A DNA stretch of 40,804 nucleotides from Candidatus Dormiibacterota bacterium (GTDB lineage: Bacteria; Chloroflexota; Dormibacteria; Aeolococcales; Aeolococcaceae), in the NCBI GenBank assembly GCA_019245575.1, contig JAFARE010000039.1:1-40804 (forward strand), written 5' to 3'. The notes below the pieces were generated by a model. It saw only the letters and a list, made by a program, of their open reading frames with translations, was not told where the DNA came from and did not search any database. A program made the translations under genes and the position numbers. Shown here piece after piece: positions 8,625-16,175 of the stretch (the first letter of the stretch is position 1; every line of letters starts with the position of its first letter).

Positions 8625-9608
8625 GTGGAAAAGAAAAACCAAGCGGCCGCGGAGATCCGCGTCGGCACGTGCAACTGGGCGGACCACAAGGCGTTCTATC
8701 CGGAGGAGCTGGAGCACGGGCGGCGGCAGCGCGACAAGCTCTCGTACTACGCCGCGTTCTTCCCCGTCGTCGAGATCGACACAACCTTTTACGGCATCCC
8801 CACGCCGCGCGTGGTGCAGGGGTGGGTCGACCGCACGCCCCCCGGTTTTCTGTTTGACGTCAAGGCATTTCGCAGCCTCACCGGCCACGAGCGCGAGGGC
8901 GGCACGCCGCGGCCGCCCACGCCCGAAGAGGAGCGCGACTTTCTCAGCGCGCTGGCGCCGCTGCGCGACAGCGGCCGGCTCGCGGCCGTGTGCTACCAGT
9001 TCCCGCCCTGGTTCACCAACCGCCCCGACAGCCGTGAGCGGCTCCTCGAGGTGCGCGAGCGGCATCCGGACGACATCGTCGCCGTCGAGTTCCGCCATCG
9101 CTCGTGGTTCGACGGCGACGCGCTGCCCCAGACGGAGGAGCTGCTGCGCGAGCTGGACACCGTGCTCGTGGGGGTGGATGCGCCGCAGATCGGCAGCGGA
9201 ACGGCTCCGCCACATATGGCAATAACCTCGCCCCGTCTCTGCATCGCCCGCTTCCACGGGCGCAACTGGCGCACGTGGTACAAGCGGGTGCAGACGACCG
9301 CGGAGCGCTTCGACTTCCTGTACAAGCCTGCGCAACTGCAGTCGTGGACCGCCGCGATCGAAGCCGCGGCGGACCAGGGGGTGCCGGTGCACGTGCTGCT
9401 CAACAACAACGCGAGCAACTACGCGGTCGTCAATGCATTCGATATGGCGCAACTGCTCGGGCTGTCACCACGCAAGCCGCCGCGGCAGGTGCGCGAGACG
9501 ATGCGCGAGCGCGACGGGCGCGTGCCGGCTTGGGTGGAATCAGCGCCCGAACCACCACTTTCGAGCGGTGAGGGCGAGGGCGGCGCCCAGCTCAGCCTGA
9601 CCGTCTGA
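8625..9608 (+). CDS. DUF72 (YecE-like) TIM-barrel protein
   Basis: Encodes 327 residues. Family hallmarks are RVGTCNWADHKAFYP at the N-terminus, FFPVVEIDTTFYGIP, a PGFLFDVKA strand, YQFPPWF, VAVEFRHRSWF and RFHGRN, then LNNNASNYAV towards the C-terminus. DUF72 proteins adopt a TIM barrel; their reaction is unknown. The GTG at 8625 starts the protein just before the conserved first strand; no Shine-Dalgarno site precedes it. After residue ~300 a weakly conserved, glutamate- and glycine-rich tail follows. The 104-bp gap to the divergent GGDEF/EAL gene must hold both promoters; a TACTGT at 8608-8613 is a weak -10 candidate. Confidence 0.88.
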   Translation: MEKKNQAAAEIRVGTCNWADHKAFYPEELEHGRRQRDKLSYYAAFFPVVEIDTTFYGIPTPRVVQGWVDRTPPGFLFDVKAFRSLTGHEREGGTPRPPTPEEERDFLSALAPLRDSGRLAAVCYQFPPWFTNRPDSRERLLEVRERHPDDIVAVEFRHRSWFDGDALPQTEELLRELDTVLVGVDAPQIGSGTAPPHMAITSPRLCIARFHGRNWRTWYKRVQTTAERFDFLYKPAQLQSWTAAIEAAADQGVPVHVLLNNNASNYAVVNAFDMAQLLGLSPRKPPRQVRETMRERDGRVPAWVESAPEPPLSSGEGEGGAQLSLTV

Positions 9609-9620
9609 GCCCGCTTCCGG

Positions 9621-9651
9621 CGAGGCTGCAAACGCTTCCTTCGCAGCCTCG
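9621..9651 (+). terminator. Hairpin after the DUF72 gene
   Basis: A perfect 9-bp stem (CGAGGCTGC at 9621-9629 with its complement at 9643-9651) and a 13-base loop begin 13 bp after the stop of the DUF72 gene. No U-tract follows, so this would be an atypical terminator or an mRNA 3'-end stabiliser. Confidence 0.4.
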
Positions 9652-9777
9652 GAATGGGCGACAATAGAAGGGCATCGCACGACTGGAGGCGTCCGGCAGC
9701 GCAGCTGCACCCCGTCCCAGCGCGCCGCTGACAGTCGCCCCGCCGGCTCCCGCCGGTTGCTCCATGGAGGTCTCGCA

Positions 9778-10032
9778 ATGGCCATGGCGTCCTCTCGACG
9801 CAATGACCGGGCTCGCCGCCCGGCGCCAGGCGGTCTCACCATGCGCAACGACGCCGCGACCCACGAGGTCGAGGTCTCGCGGGCGCTCAACCAGTGGGCG
9901 GTGACCGTGACCTCGCTGGCCGACGGCCGCATGATCACGCAGGACTTCTTCTCGCGGCGCTGGGAAGCGGTCGCGCGCGCGGAGGACTTCCTCCGCCTGC
10001 TGAACCGGAGCGAACCGCCCCCTGGTTGGTGA
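9778..10032 (+). CDS. Small hypothetical protein, 84 aa
   Basis: Not recognised. The ATG at 9778 is chosen because GGAGG (9766-9770) lies seven bases upstream; an in-frame ATG at 9841 is possible. The first ~20 residues are basic and probably disordered. The rest (EVEVSRALNQWAVTVTSLAD... FFSRRWEAVARAEDFLRLL) predicts a short beta-alpha fold: two strands and one amphipathic helix, with no membrane segment and no cysteine. It stands alone between two hairpins, after the DUF72 gene. Coding probability rests on the good ribosome site and GC3-rich codon use. Confidence 0.55.
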   Translation: MAMASSRRNDRARRPAPGGLTMRNDAATHEVEVSRALNQWAVTVTSLADGRMITQDFFSRRWEAVARAEDFLRLLNRSEPPPGW

Positions 10033-10048
10033 GGGCGCTCCCATCCCC

Positions 10049-10093
10049 TCGCCCGGCGTGAGGCGGGGGACCCGCCCCCGCCTGCTCGGGCGA
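10049..10093. terminator. Two-tier GC hairpin between convergent genes
   Basis: An inner perfect 9-bp stem (AGGCGGGGG at 10061-10069 with 10075-10083, loop ACCCG) is enclosed by a 7-bp stem (TCGCCCG at 10049-10055 with 10087-10093). It lies between the small ORF ending at 10032 and the opposing alkyltransferase gene ending at 10101, so it can serve both directions. No U-tract is present. Confidence 0.6.
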
Positions 10094-10100
10094 TGGTGCT

Positions 10101-10703
10101 TCAGAGCCGAGGTCGGGCGCCCTCCAGCGAGAGGAGGAACTCCTTCCGCCTGAGCCCTCCACCGTAGCCTCCGAGGTCGCCCCCGATCCGGACCACGCGG
10201 TGGCAGGGAACCACGACGGGGATCGGGTTGGCCCCCAGGGCGTTGCCCACGGCCCGCGCCGCCCGGGGGGCGCCGATCGACCGGGCCACGTCGGAGTAGG
10301 ACGAGACCTCGCCGTAGGGGATGCGCGCCGTCAGGTCGAGCACGCGGCGCCCGAACGGTCCGACCAGCGCCCAGTCCACCGGCACGGTGAAGTCGCGGAG
10401 CTTGCCCTCGAAGTAGGCGTCCAGCTCGCGGCGCACCGGGTCGAGACGGGCCGGGTCGCGCAGGATGCGCGGCGACAGGCGCGCCGCCAGCTCGTCGAGC
10501 ACTCCCGTGTTCTCGCCGTCGAAGGCCACCGTGACGAGTCCGGCGTCGGTTCCGGCCAGCAGCAGCGGCCCGATCGGGCTGTCGGCCAGGGCGTACGCGA
10601 CGTCCACCAAGCCCTCCGCACGGGCGCGCAGCCGGAAGCCGTCGACCGCGGTGTGCAGCCGCGCCGCAGTGACGCCCGCGGTGCCCACGTTCGACGCAGT
10701 CAT
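10101..10703 (-). CDS. Methylated-DNA-[protein]-cysteine S-methyltransferase (MGMT/Ogt)
   Basis: Encodes 200 residues. The acceptor motif PCHRVV with Cys167 is intact, preceded by IPYGEVSSYSDVA (the helix-turn-helix that holds DNA and flips the base) and RAVGNALGANPIPVVVPCH with the conserved Asn. It repairs O6-alkylguanine by irreversible transfer to the cysteine. Residues 1-38 are an extension beyond the usual ~165-residue core, with a degenerate N-terminal domain after it. It starts with ATG at 10703, overlapping the sigma factor stop by 4 bp, so the two are probably translated together. Confidence 0.93.
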   Translation of the reverse strand: MTASNVGTAGVTAARLHTAVDGFRLRARAEGLVDVAYALADSPIGPLLLAGTDAGLVTVAFDGENTGVLDELAARLSPRILRDPARLDPVRRELDAYFEGKLRDFTVPVDWALVGPFGRRVLDLTARIPYGEVSSYSDVARSIGAPRAARAVGNALGANPIPVVVPCHRVVRIGGDLGGYGGGLRRKEFLLSLEGARPRL

Positions 10704-11203
10704 GCTCGTTCTCTCCTCAGCCGCTTGATGCCGGCGCTCACGTTCTGGCGCGCGGCGTCGGGCGTTGTGGACATGGCTCGGGCGATGTCGTCGTAGGAGC
10801 GGTCCTCTACGAAGCGCATGGCAACGGCGCTGCGCTGCTTGGAGGGGAGGCGCCGCACCGATTCCCAGAGCTCGCCGTCACTCTCCGCCGGCTGGTCGAC
10901 CGTCGCCGCCGACGCGGCCGCCTCGTCGCCCAGCAGGGGCCGGCGCGCCGCGTCGCGCTGCAGGTCGGTCGCCTTGTTGCGGGCGATCGTCAGCAGCCAG
11001 CCGCGCAAGTTCTGCGCGTCCTGCAGGCGCGGGTATGCGCGCAGCGCGGCGAGGAAGGTCTCCTGGAAGCAGTCCTCTGCGTCGACGCTGCCCACGCGCC
11101 GCACCAGGAACCGCAGTACGGCGCCTGCATGGTCGTCGAGCAGCGCCTCGAACGGCGGCAGTCGATGCGCGCTCCGCGGTGCGCGGTCAGCCACATGCAT
11201 CAC
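10700..11203 (-). CDS. ECF-type RNA polymerase sigma factor
   Basis: Encodes 167 residues (GTG at 11203, or ATG three bases on). Region 2 spans residues ~18-80: FEALLDDHAGAVLRFLVRR, then DAEDCFQETFLAALRA (the core-binding D-x-x-Q-x-x-F signature) and LRGWLLTIARNKATDLQR. Region 4 spans ~112-165: LPSKQRSAVAMRFVEDRSYDDIARAM...AARQNVSAGIKRLRR, a helix-turn-helix that reads the -35. No region 3, as expected for ECF factors. No anti-sigma gene is adjacent; the next gene, overlapping by 4 bp, encodes the alkylguanine transferase, suggesting a role in a damage or stress response. Confidence 0.93.
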   Translation of the reverse strand: MMHVADRAPRSAHRLPPFEALLDDHAGAVLRFLVRRVGSVDAEDCFQETFLAALRAYPRLQDAQNLRGWLLTIARNKATDLQRDAARRPLLGDEAAASAATVDQPAESDGELWESVRRLPSKQRSAVAMRFVEDRSYDDIARAMSTTPDAARQNVSAGIKRLRRERA

Positions 11204-11245
11204 GATGAGTTCAACGACCCGGCACGCACTCGTGTGAGGCCGGCG

Positions 11246-11821
11246 TCAGCCGGCAGCCGCCGGCTCACCGGGCTGCTGCTCGGACGGAAAGGCCACCGCC
11301 ACCTCCTGGCCGGCGCCGTCACGCCACAGCGTGAGCGCCATCGTGTCCCCGGGCCGGCGCATCGCCACCGCGCGGCGGAACTGCTCGGCGCCGCCGTGGA
11401 TCGTGTACGCGCCGATGGCGGTGATCACGTCCCCGGGAAGGATCCCCGCGGCCTCCGCGGGCGAGCCGGGCTTGACCGAGCCGACCTCGACCCCGAAGGG
11501 TGCCGGCAGGCCTTTCGCCGCGGCCACCTCCGGCGTGACGCCGCGCACCGCCGCTCCGAAGGACACTGACGGCTCCGCCGTCTCATCCCTGGGGAGGAAG
11601 CGGGCCAGCTGCACGGGGTCGTGGCCCACCAGCAGGCGCTCGCCGATCTGCACCACCGGCACCGTCACCTTGCCCAGACGCCCGAAGAGGATGGCGGTGG
11701 CAGACGGGTCTGTGAGCACGTCGCGCTTGCTGTAGGCGACGCCGCGCTGGTCGAGGTAGCGCACGGTGGCCTCGCACGCGGGATCCCCCGCGCGCACGAA
11801 CACCGTCACCGGGTCGGCCAC
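11246..11821 (-). CDS. Glutaredoxin-like domain fused to a PDZ domain
   Basis: Encodes 191 residues. Residues 4-80 align by eye with NrdH/glutaredoxin: VTVFVRAGDPAC corresponds to VTVYTKPNCVQC, so the first redox cysteine is Asp13 and only Cys16 remains. The cis-proline TVPVV and the glutathione-side loop VGHD are kept. Residues ~88-185 are a PDZ domain of the HtrA/DegS type (LPAPFGVEVGSVKPGSPAEAAGILPGDVITAIGAYTIHG). No signal peptide, so cytoplasmic. It starts five bp after the helicase stop and precedes the sigma factor by 42 bp. Function unknown: possibly a redox-inactive peptide-binding adaptor. Confidence 0.8.
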   Translation of the reverse strand: MADPVTVFVRAGDPACEATVRYLDQRGVAYSKRDVLTDPSATAILFGRLGKVTVPVVQIGERLLVGHDPVQLARFLPRDETAEPSVSFGAAVRGVTPEVAAAKGLPAPFGVEVGSVKPGSPAEAAGILPGDVITAIGAYTIHGGAEQFRRAVAMRRPGDTMALTLWRDGAGQEVAVAFPSEQQPGEPAAAG

Positions 11822-11826
11822 GGGCC

Positions 11827-14400
11827 TCAGGCCTCAGCGGCGTGCGGCGGCGCCTCCGAGGCGGGAGGGGAGCCGACGGATCCGCCGGTCACGACCTCGC
11901 CGGGCAGGACCACAGGGCGTGTTCCACCTGGCGTCGCGACATCCGAGTTGGGCGCTCCCGGGCCCGCACCACCGCGCCCGCGGCGGCGGCGGCGCCGTCT
12001 GCGGCGGGGGCGATCGGCGCCACCCTCGCCACCCCCGCTGGGGGGAGGCCCGGCGCTGCCATCCGGGGCTGTCGTCGCGCCGGCCTCAGCGGCGATCGCG
12101 GGACGCGGGCCGCCCCGGCGTCCGCGGCGGCGGCGCCTGCGACGGCGGCGGCCGGCATCGCCCGGAGCCGTCTCCCCGGCCTCTCCCTCCTCCGGTGTGC
12201 GCGCCGGGCGTCGCTGCCCCGGCGGGCTCACAAGCTCCATGGCGCTGAGCCAGCCACCTGTTGAGCGAGAGGCCTCCACCAGCTGTCCGTACATCGACTC
12301 CTCGCCGCTGCGCAGCGTCGCGCTGTCGCCGATGCAGGCGACCAGCCGTTTGGCTCTGGAGATCGCGACATTGAGACGGTTGGGCACTCGGAGGAATCCG
12401 ATCCGGCCGCGCTCATTGGAGCGCACCAGCGAGATGACGACGATGTCCTCTTCGCGGCCCTCGAAGGAGTCGACGGTGTCGATCTTCACCGAGCGCTTGA
12501 AACGGCGCCGGCCCAGCGCCTGGCGCAGCCGCTCCACCTGCTCCGCGTACATGGCGATGACCGCCATCGACAGGTCGCGCGGGCAGCGCTCGTCGAGGAG
12601 CCGGACCACCTGCGCCGCCACGCGCACCTCGGCCTCGTTGCGCAGCGCGCCACCCGGGCCGCGCCGTTCCCGCCCGCCACGCATCCCCTCGGTGTCGACG
12701 AAGTGCAGCGCCACCGGGAACGGCTTGCGCGTCACGTAGTCGTACGCCTGCACCTCGGGTGCGTTCTCCAGCTGGTCCTCGTATGAAGCGGCGGAGACAT
12801 AGGCGGCGATGTCGGGATGCATGCGGTGCTGGATGGTCAGCAGGCAGCGCGAATCCTGCGGCAGGCCGCCGTCCCAGCACTGCTCGAAGAGGCTGCGGTT
12901 CACCAGGTCCTCGAGCGCGGGGTCGATTTCGACGATGCCGTACAGCGCGTCGTCCTCGACGGGGGGCAGCTGCTTGTGGTCACCGACCAGCGCCAGGCCA
13001 CGGCCGAGACGCAGTGCCGGCAGCGCCTCGTCGGCGCGCGCCTTGTTCGCCTCGTCGAGGATCACCACGTCGAAGTTCATGTCCGTGATCGCGGAGGTGG
13101 CGGCGGTTGCGCACGTCGCGAAGTAGCAGTTGGCCTCGAGCAGCCGCGGATCGTCCTCGTCGTCGCAGCGGAAGCGCTCGACCGCGGGGTGCACGCGCTC
13201 AGCGCGCGCCACGCGCACGGCGCGCATGCCGGGCGTTCCCGCCAGCCGCTCCAGCGCGTTGTCCACCGCGAGGTTGGAGTGCGAGGTGACGAGGATCCGC
13301 TCCTCGGGGTTGCGCGCCAGACGGCGCTTGACAGCCTCGACGATGACGGTCGTCTTGCCGGTGCCTGGGGGACCCTGGATGAACACCGCCTGACCCGCCG
13401 AGAGATCACTCAGCAGCGCCACAGCGCGGTCCTGAGGCGGGTTGGCGATCATGCCCTCGGTGAGCCAGCTCGCCGAATCACCGTCGTCTTGATGAGACGG
13501 CGCAACGATAGTGCTAGGACTGACCAAAAGTTGCGCCAGCAGGCCGACGCCGAAGTCGCGCGTGGCGATGGCAGCCAGGACCGAGCGCTTCGCCTGGTAC
13601 AGGGCCTTGTTGAAGGACGGTGTGATCGTGCCCTCGGTGCCGGCGTGCTCGAAGGTGCGCGCCACCACCTCGACGATGTGCCGGCCATGGTCGATGCGCG
13701 ACACGCGGCCGACGAAGTTCGGCTCGTCCTCGGGCTCGACCAGGACTGCGGCATCAGCCGTGAGGTTGATCGACTCGCCGGCGGGCACGGTGAACTCCAC
13801 CTTGCCCACCTCCGGCTGCTTCCAGTCCGCTTCCGTGAACTCGCGGCCGCACGACGGACAGCGCTCGTGCGTGTCGGGGCGCCACAGCGCGCGGCAGTTG
13901 CGGCAGCGCCAGTACTCGCGCGCGCCGACGAAGTGCGTGCGCTGCGTCTGCGCGCGCTGCTTCTCGGCCCGTTCCAGGCTCTCGACGAGCTTCAGCGTCG
14001 CGTACAGCTGCTCGGATTTGGCAGCCTTCTGTGTCGCCTCGCGCCAGTCGAGCAGACGGAACGTGTCACTGACCACGCCGTTGGCCGCGGTGACCACCGG
14101 TTCCTTTGTGGTGATCGTGAGCAGCTTCGCGCTTTCCGGGTGGCTGCTCGTGGGACGGATCGAAACGACACGCAGACCGAGGTGCTCGCGCGATCCGTCC
14201 GGGCCCGGCTGGGGCACGCACTGCAGCGTCAGGTCGGGCAGATCGAGCTTGAGCTGCAGCGGGTCGTCATCGACGAACGACACGCTCACGTGGCCCACTT
14301 CGCTGACGCGTTCGGCGAACACGGCGCGCGGGTCGGCTCCTGGATGCGAGCCGTTTGCCCACGCTTCGAGCACGGCCATTGCGTCGCCGTTGTCAGGCAC
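11827..14400 (-). CDS. SF1 Upf1/DNA2-type helicase with zinc ribbon and Arg-rich tail
   Basis: Encodes 857 residues. A zinc ribbon C166-x2-C169...C181-x2-C184 lies in the N-terminal part. The helicase core carries Walker A GPPGTGKTT (343-351), Walker B VILDEANK (Asp449-Glu450), GDHKQLPP (473-480), QHRMHP (524-529), DTVDSFEGREEDIVVIS (641-657) and RLNVAISRAKR (675-685), all motifs of Upf1-like SF1B helicases acting on RNA or DNA 5'-to-3'. Residues 722-857 are disordered and hold two runs of nine arginines (751-759 and 799-807), probable nucleic-acid anchors. GTG start; a ~175-nt leader may precede it. First gene of a likely operon with the Grx-PDZ, sigma and MGMT genes. Confidence 0.93.
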   Translation of the reverse strand: MPDNGDAMAVLEAWANGSHPGADPRAVFAERVSEVGHVSVSFVDDDPLQLKLDLPDLTLQCVPQPGPDGSREHLGLRVVSIRPTSSHPESAKLLTITTKEPVVTAANGVVSDTFRLLDWREATQKAAKSEQLYATLKLVESLERAEKQRAQTQRTHFVGAREYWRCRNCRALWRPDTHERCPSCGREFTEADWKQPEVGKVEFTVPAGESINLTADAAVLVEPEDEPNFVGRVSRIDHGRHIVEVVARTFEHAGTEGTITPSFNKALYQAKRSVLAAIATRDFGVGLLAQLLVSPSTIVAPSHQDDGDSASWLTEGMIANPPQDRAVALLSDLSAGQAVFIQGPPGTGKTTVIVEAVKRRLARNPEERILVTSHSNLAVDNALERLAGTPGMRAVRVARAERVHPAVERFRCDDEDDPRLLEANCYFATCATAATSAITDMNFDVVILDEANKARADEALPALRLGRGLALVGDHKQLPPVEDDALYGIVEIDPALEDLVNRSLFEQCWDGGLPQDSRCLLTIQHRMHPDIAAYVSAASYEDQLENAPEVQAYDYVTRKPFPVALHFVDTEGMRGGRERRGPGGALRNEAEVRVAAQVVRLLDERCPRDLSMAVIAMYAEQVERLRQALGRRRFKRSVKIDTVDSFEGREEDIVVISLVRSNERGRIGFLRVPNRLNVAISRAKRLVACIGDSATLRSGEESMYGQLVEASRSTGGWLSAMELVSPPGQRRPARTPEEGEAGETAPGDAGRRRRRRRRRGRRGGPRPAIAAEAGATTAPDGSAGPPPSGGGEGGADRPRRRRRRRRRGRGGAGPGAPNSDVATPGGTRPVVLPGEVVTGGSVGSPPASEAPPHAAEA

Positions 14401-14582
14401 GATGAGGTGCAGCCGATCTAGGGCGAGGTCAGGGGCTATCAGCGGACGATCAACCTCGACAGCCGGGCATGTGTGCAGCCGGCTAACAAACCGATTCGGG
14501 ATGGATTCGGGCGGTGCTCCTTGCGCGCGGGGCGGCTCCAGCCGTCGACCGCGGCGTCGCCCGAAGGCTCCCGCCTCTCACA

Positions 14583-14588
14583 ACTATA
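14583..14588 (-). promoter_or_regulatory. Candidate helicase-operon promoter, -10 TATAGT
   Basis: On the minus strand TATAGT matches TATAAT at five of six bases, with a weak CTTTTC 18 bases upstream in the -35 position. Transcription would begin near 14576, giving an unusually long leader of about 175 nt to the helicase GTG. Confidence 0.35.
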
Positions 14589-14701
14589 GCCCATTTCCGG
14601 GCCGCGGAAAAGCCCCTCCGTTGCGCAGTCGTTCCAATTCCTTTGCGCCCGCGATTGGGCGCCGGCTTGTGCCATGACTGCGTAGGCGGCGGCCATGCTC
14701 C

Positions 14702-14707
14702 TAGGAT
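14702..14707 (+). promoter_or_regulatory. -10-like TAGGAT, six bases before an ATG
   Basis: TAGGAT ends exactly six bases before the ATG at 14714. No Shine-Dalgarno sequence fits between, so the transcript is predicted to be leaderless. Same geometry as at fabI and the acyl-CoA dehydrogenase. Confidence 0.45.
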
Positions 14708-14713
14708 CAGCGC

Positions 14714-15142
14714 ATGGGCGATGACACAAGCGGCGTCGACCTGAGCCCGGTGCATGCCGCGCTGGACAGCCTCAAGGCGCAGCTCTGCCGCTGCCAGCAC
14801 CAGGGCACGTGCGTCGCCTGCCGCGGCTTCGAAGTCGTGCGGCAGCAGGTGCAGGTCGTCGCGGCCGCGGCCTCCCAGCCGGTGCTCATGCAGGTGGCGC
14901 AGGAGGTGGCGGTCAAGGACCTGATGACCCAGCTCGGTGGACTGCAGGAGAAGCTGGCGGAGGATCCGCAGCTGCAGGACCTCATGTCGCGGTTGCTGGA
15001 GCGGGTGCAGGACGACCTCGGTGGGGCCGAGAACCTGCAGCGCATGTTCGGAAGCCTCTTCGGTGAGGGCCAGGCGCCTGACGAGCGCGAGATCCCGCCC
15101 GACGACCGCCCGCCGCGCACCCCGCCCAAGCCCGCTGAATGA
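14714..15142 (+). CDS. Small cysteine-motif protein, 142 aa, unknown function
   Basis: Not recognised. Near residues 25-37 it has four cysteines in a C-x-C-x5-C-x2-C pattern (CRCQHQGTCVAC), compatible with a metal site. The middle (residues ~40-115) is an amphipathic helical stretch rich in Gln, Leu and Val (VRQQVQVVAAAASQPVLMQV; QEKLAEDPQLQDLMSRLLER), likely helical bundle or coiled coil. The C-terminus is acidic, proline-rich and disordered. ATG at 14714 follows a TAGGAT by six bases. The CitE-like gene begins 19 bp after its stop, so the two are likely co-transcribed; what this protein does for that enzyme is unknown. Confidence 0.7.
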   Translation: MGDDTSGVDLSPVHAALDSLKAQLCRCQHQGTCVACRGFEVVRQQVQVVAAAASQPVLMQVAQEVAVKDLMTQLGGLQEKLAEDPQLQDLMSRLLERVQDDLGGAENLQRMFGSLFGEGQAPDEREIPPDDRPPRTPPKPAE

Positions 15143-15161
15143 GCACGACCTAGGAGGAGCG

Positions 15162-16175
15162 ATGCCCGCACGCCTTCGCCGCTCGGTTCTGGCCGTCCCT
15201 GGCAGCAACCCGCGCATGATGGAAAAGGCCGCCGCCAGCGAGGCCGACGAGGTGTTCCTCGACCTGGAGGACGCGTGCGCGCCCCTGGAGAAGCCCGCCG
15301 CCCGTGCCAAGGTGGTGGAGGCGCTGCGGTCCCACGACTGGAGCGGGAAGACGCGCGTGGTGCGCATCAACCAGGTCACCAGCCAGTTCGCATTCGACGA
15401 CATCGCGGAAGTGGTGCGGGGAGCCGGCGCAGGGGTGGACTGCATCATGGTGCCGAAGGTGCGCAACGCCGGCGACGTGGCATTCGTCGACCGCGCGCTG
15501 CTGCAGCTGGAGGCCGCCGAAGGCCTGGAGCCGGGCAGCATCGGCATCGAGGCGCAGATCGAGGACGCCGAGGGCCTGATGCGCGCCGAGGAGATCGCGT
15601 TTGCGAGCGCGCGCTTGGAGACGCTCACGTACGGACCCGCGGACTTCTCCGCGTCGCTGCAGCTGCCGTCGCTGACCGTGGCCAACGACTACAACTACCC
15701 GGGCGACATCTTTCATTACGTGCTGTTCAAGCTCGCCGTCGCGGCGCGCGCGGCCGGCATCCAGGTCATCGACGGCCCGTACCTGCTGATTCGTGACGTC
15801 GAGGGCTTCCGGGCCGCGGCATCACGCGCCGCGGCGCTCGGCTACGACGGCAAGTGGGTGCTGCACCCGGGGCAGATCGGCCCCGCCAACGAGGTGTTCA
15901 CGCCCTCGCAGGCGGACTTCGACAAGGCGGCGCGCATTCTCGAGGCGTACCGCCATGCGACCGAGGTGGAGCGCAAGGGCGCGGTGATGATGGGCGACGA
16001 GATGATCGACGAGGCGTCGCGCAAGATGGCGCAGCAGTTCTACGCCCGGGGCGTCGCGGCGGGACTCACGCCGACCCCCGAGGGTCAGCGCGAGCCCGCA
16101 GTGAGCTCCCATGAGGGGGGATCAGGATCCCCCCTCACGCACCCCCCGGCGGAGGTGCCAGCTACGGCGGAATGA
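15162..16175 (+). CDS. HpcH/HpaI aldolase family, CitE/malyl-CoA lyase-like
   Basis: Encodes 337 residues. Start ATG at 15162 follows AGGAGG (15152-15157). Signatures of the CitE-like (beta/alpha)8 lyases are VLAVPGSNPRMMEKAAASEA, FLDLEDACAPLEKPAARAK (metal-binding Glu/Asp), VVRINQVTSQ, MVPKVRNAGD, GIEAQIEDAEGL and KWVLHPGQIGPANEVFTPS. Members cleave or form CoA esters such as L-malyl-CoA, beta-methylmalyl-CoA or citramalyl-CoA; no citrate lyase alpha or gamma subunit is adjacent, so a CoA-ester lyase is likelier than true citrate lyase. The last ~30 codons (from VSSHEGG) look non-conserved and are built on two hairpin sequences; the stop sits in a hairpin loop. Confidence 0.88.
   Translation: MPARLRRSVLAVPGSNPRMMEKAAASEADEVFLDLEDACAPLEKPAARAKVVEALRSHDWSGKTRVVRINQVTSQFAFDDIAEVVRGAGAGVDCIMVPKVRNAGDVAFVDRALLQLEAAEGLEPGSIGIEAQIEDAEGLMRAEEIAFASARLETLTYGPADFSASLQLPSLTVANDYNYPGDIFHYVLFKLAVAARAAGIQVIDGPYLLIRDVEGFRAAASRAAALGYDGKWVLHPGQIGPANEVFTPSQADFDKAARILEAYRHATEVERKGAVMMGDEMIDEASRKMAQQFYARGVAAGLTPTPEGQREPAVSSHEGGSGSPLTHPPAEVPATAE
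16112..16137 (+). terminator. Perfect palindrome inside the 3' end of the CitE-like gene
   Basis: TGAGGGGGGATC (16112-16123) and its complement (16126-16137) are separated by two bases, so a very stable hairpin forms in the mRNA of the final codons. It is within coding sequence, about 38 bp before the stop, and together with the next hairpin may terminate or protect the transcript. Confidence 0.45.

Larger units (their letters stand above)
14401..14713. other. Intergenic region of 313 bp between divergent genes
   Basis: Lies between the leftward helicase gene and the rightward small Cys-motif gene. It holds a candidate leftward promoter near 14583-14588 and a leaderless-type hexamer at 14702-14707. 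The likely helicase leader includes a 6-bp stem (AGCCGG...CCGGCT, about 14464-14487) and several GC-rich complementary stretches. I see no tRNA, known riboswitch or convincing protein gene in it. Confidence 0.5.

Noticed and set aside
14460-14560. Possible tRNA or small RNA in the helicase leader (TTCGGG-rich stretch)
   Set aside because: No acceptor stem pairing, anticodon arm or GTTC-type T-loop could be built around it.
14483-15685. A ~400-codon open frame antisense to the Cys-motif and CitE-like genes
   Set aside because: Low-complexity translation, no homology signature; the plus-strand genes have clear starts and conserved motifs.
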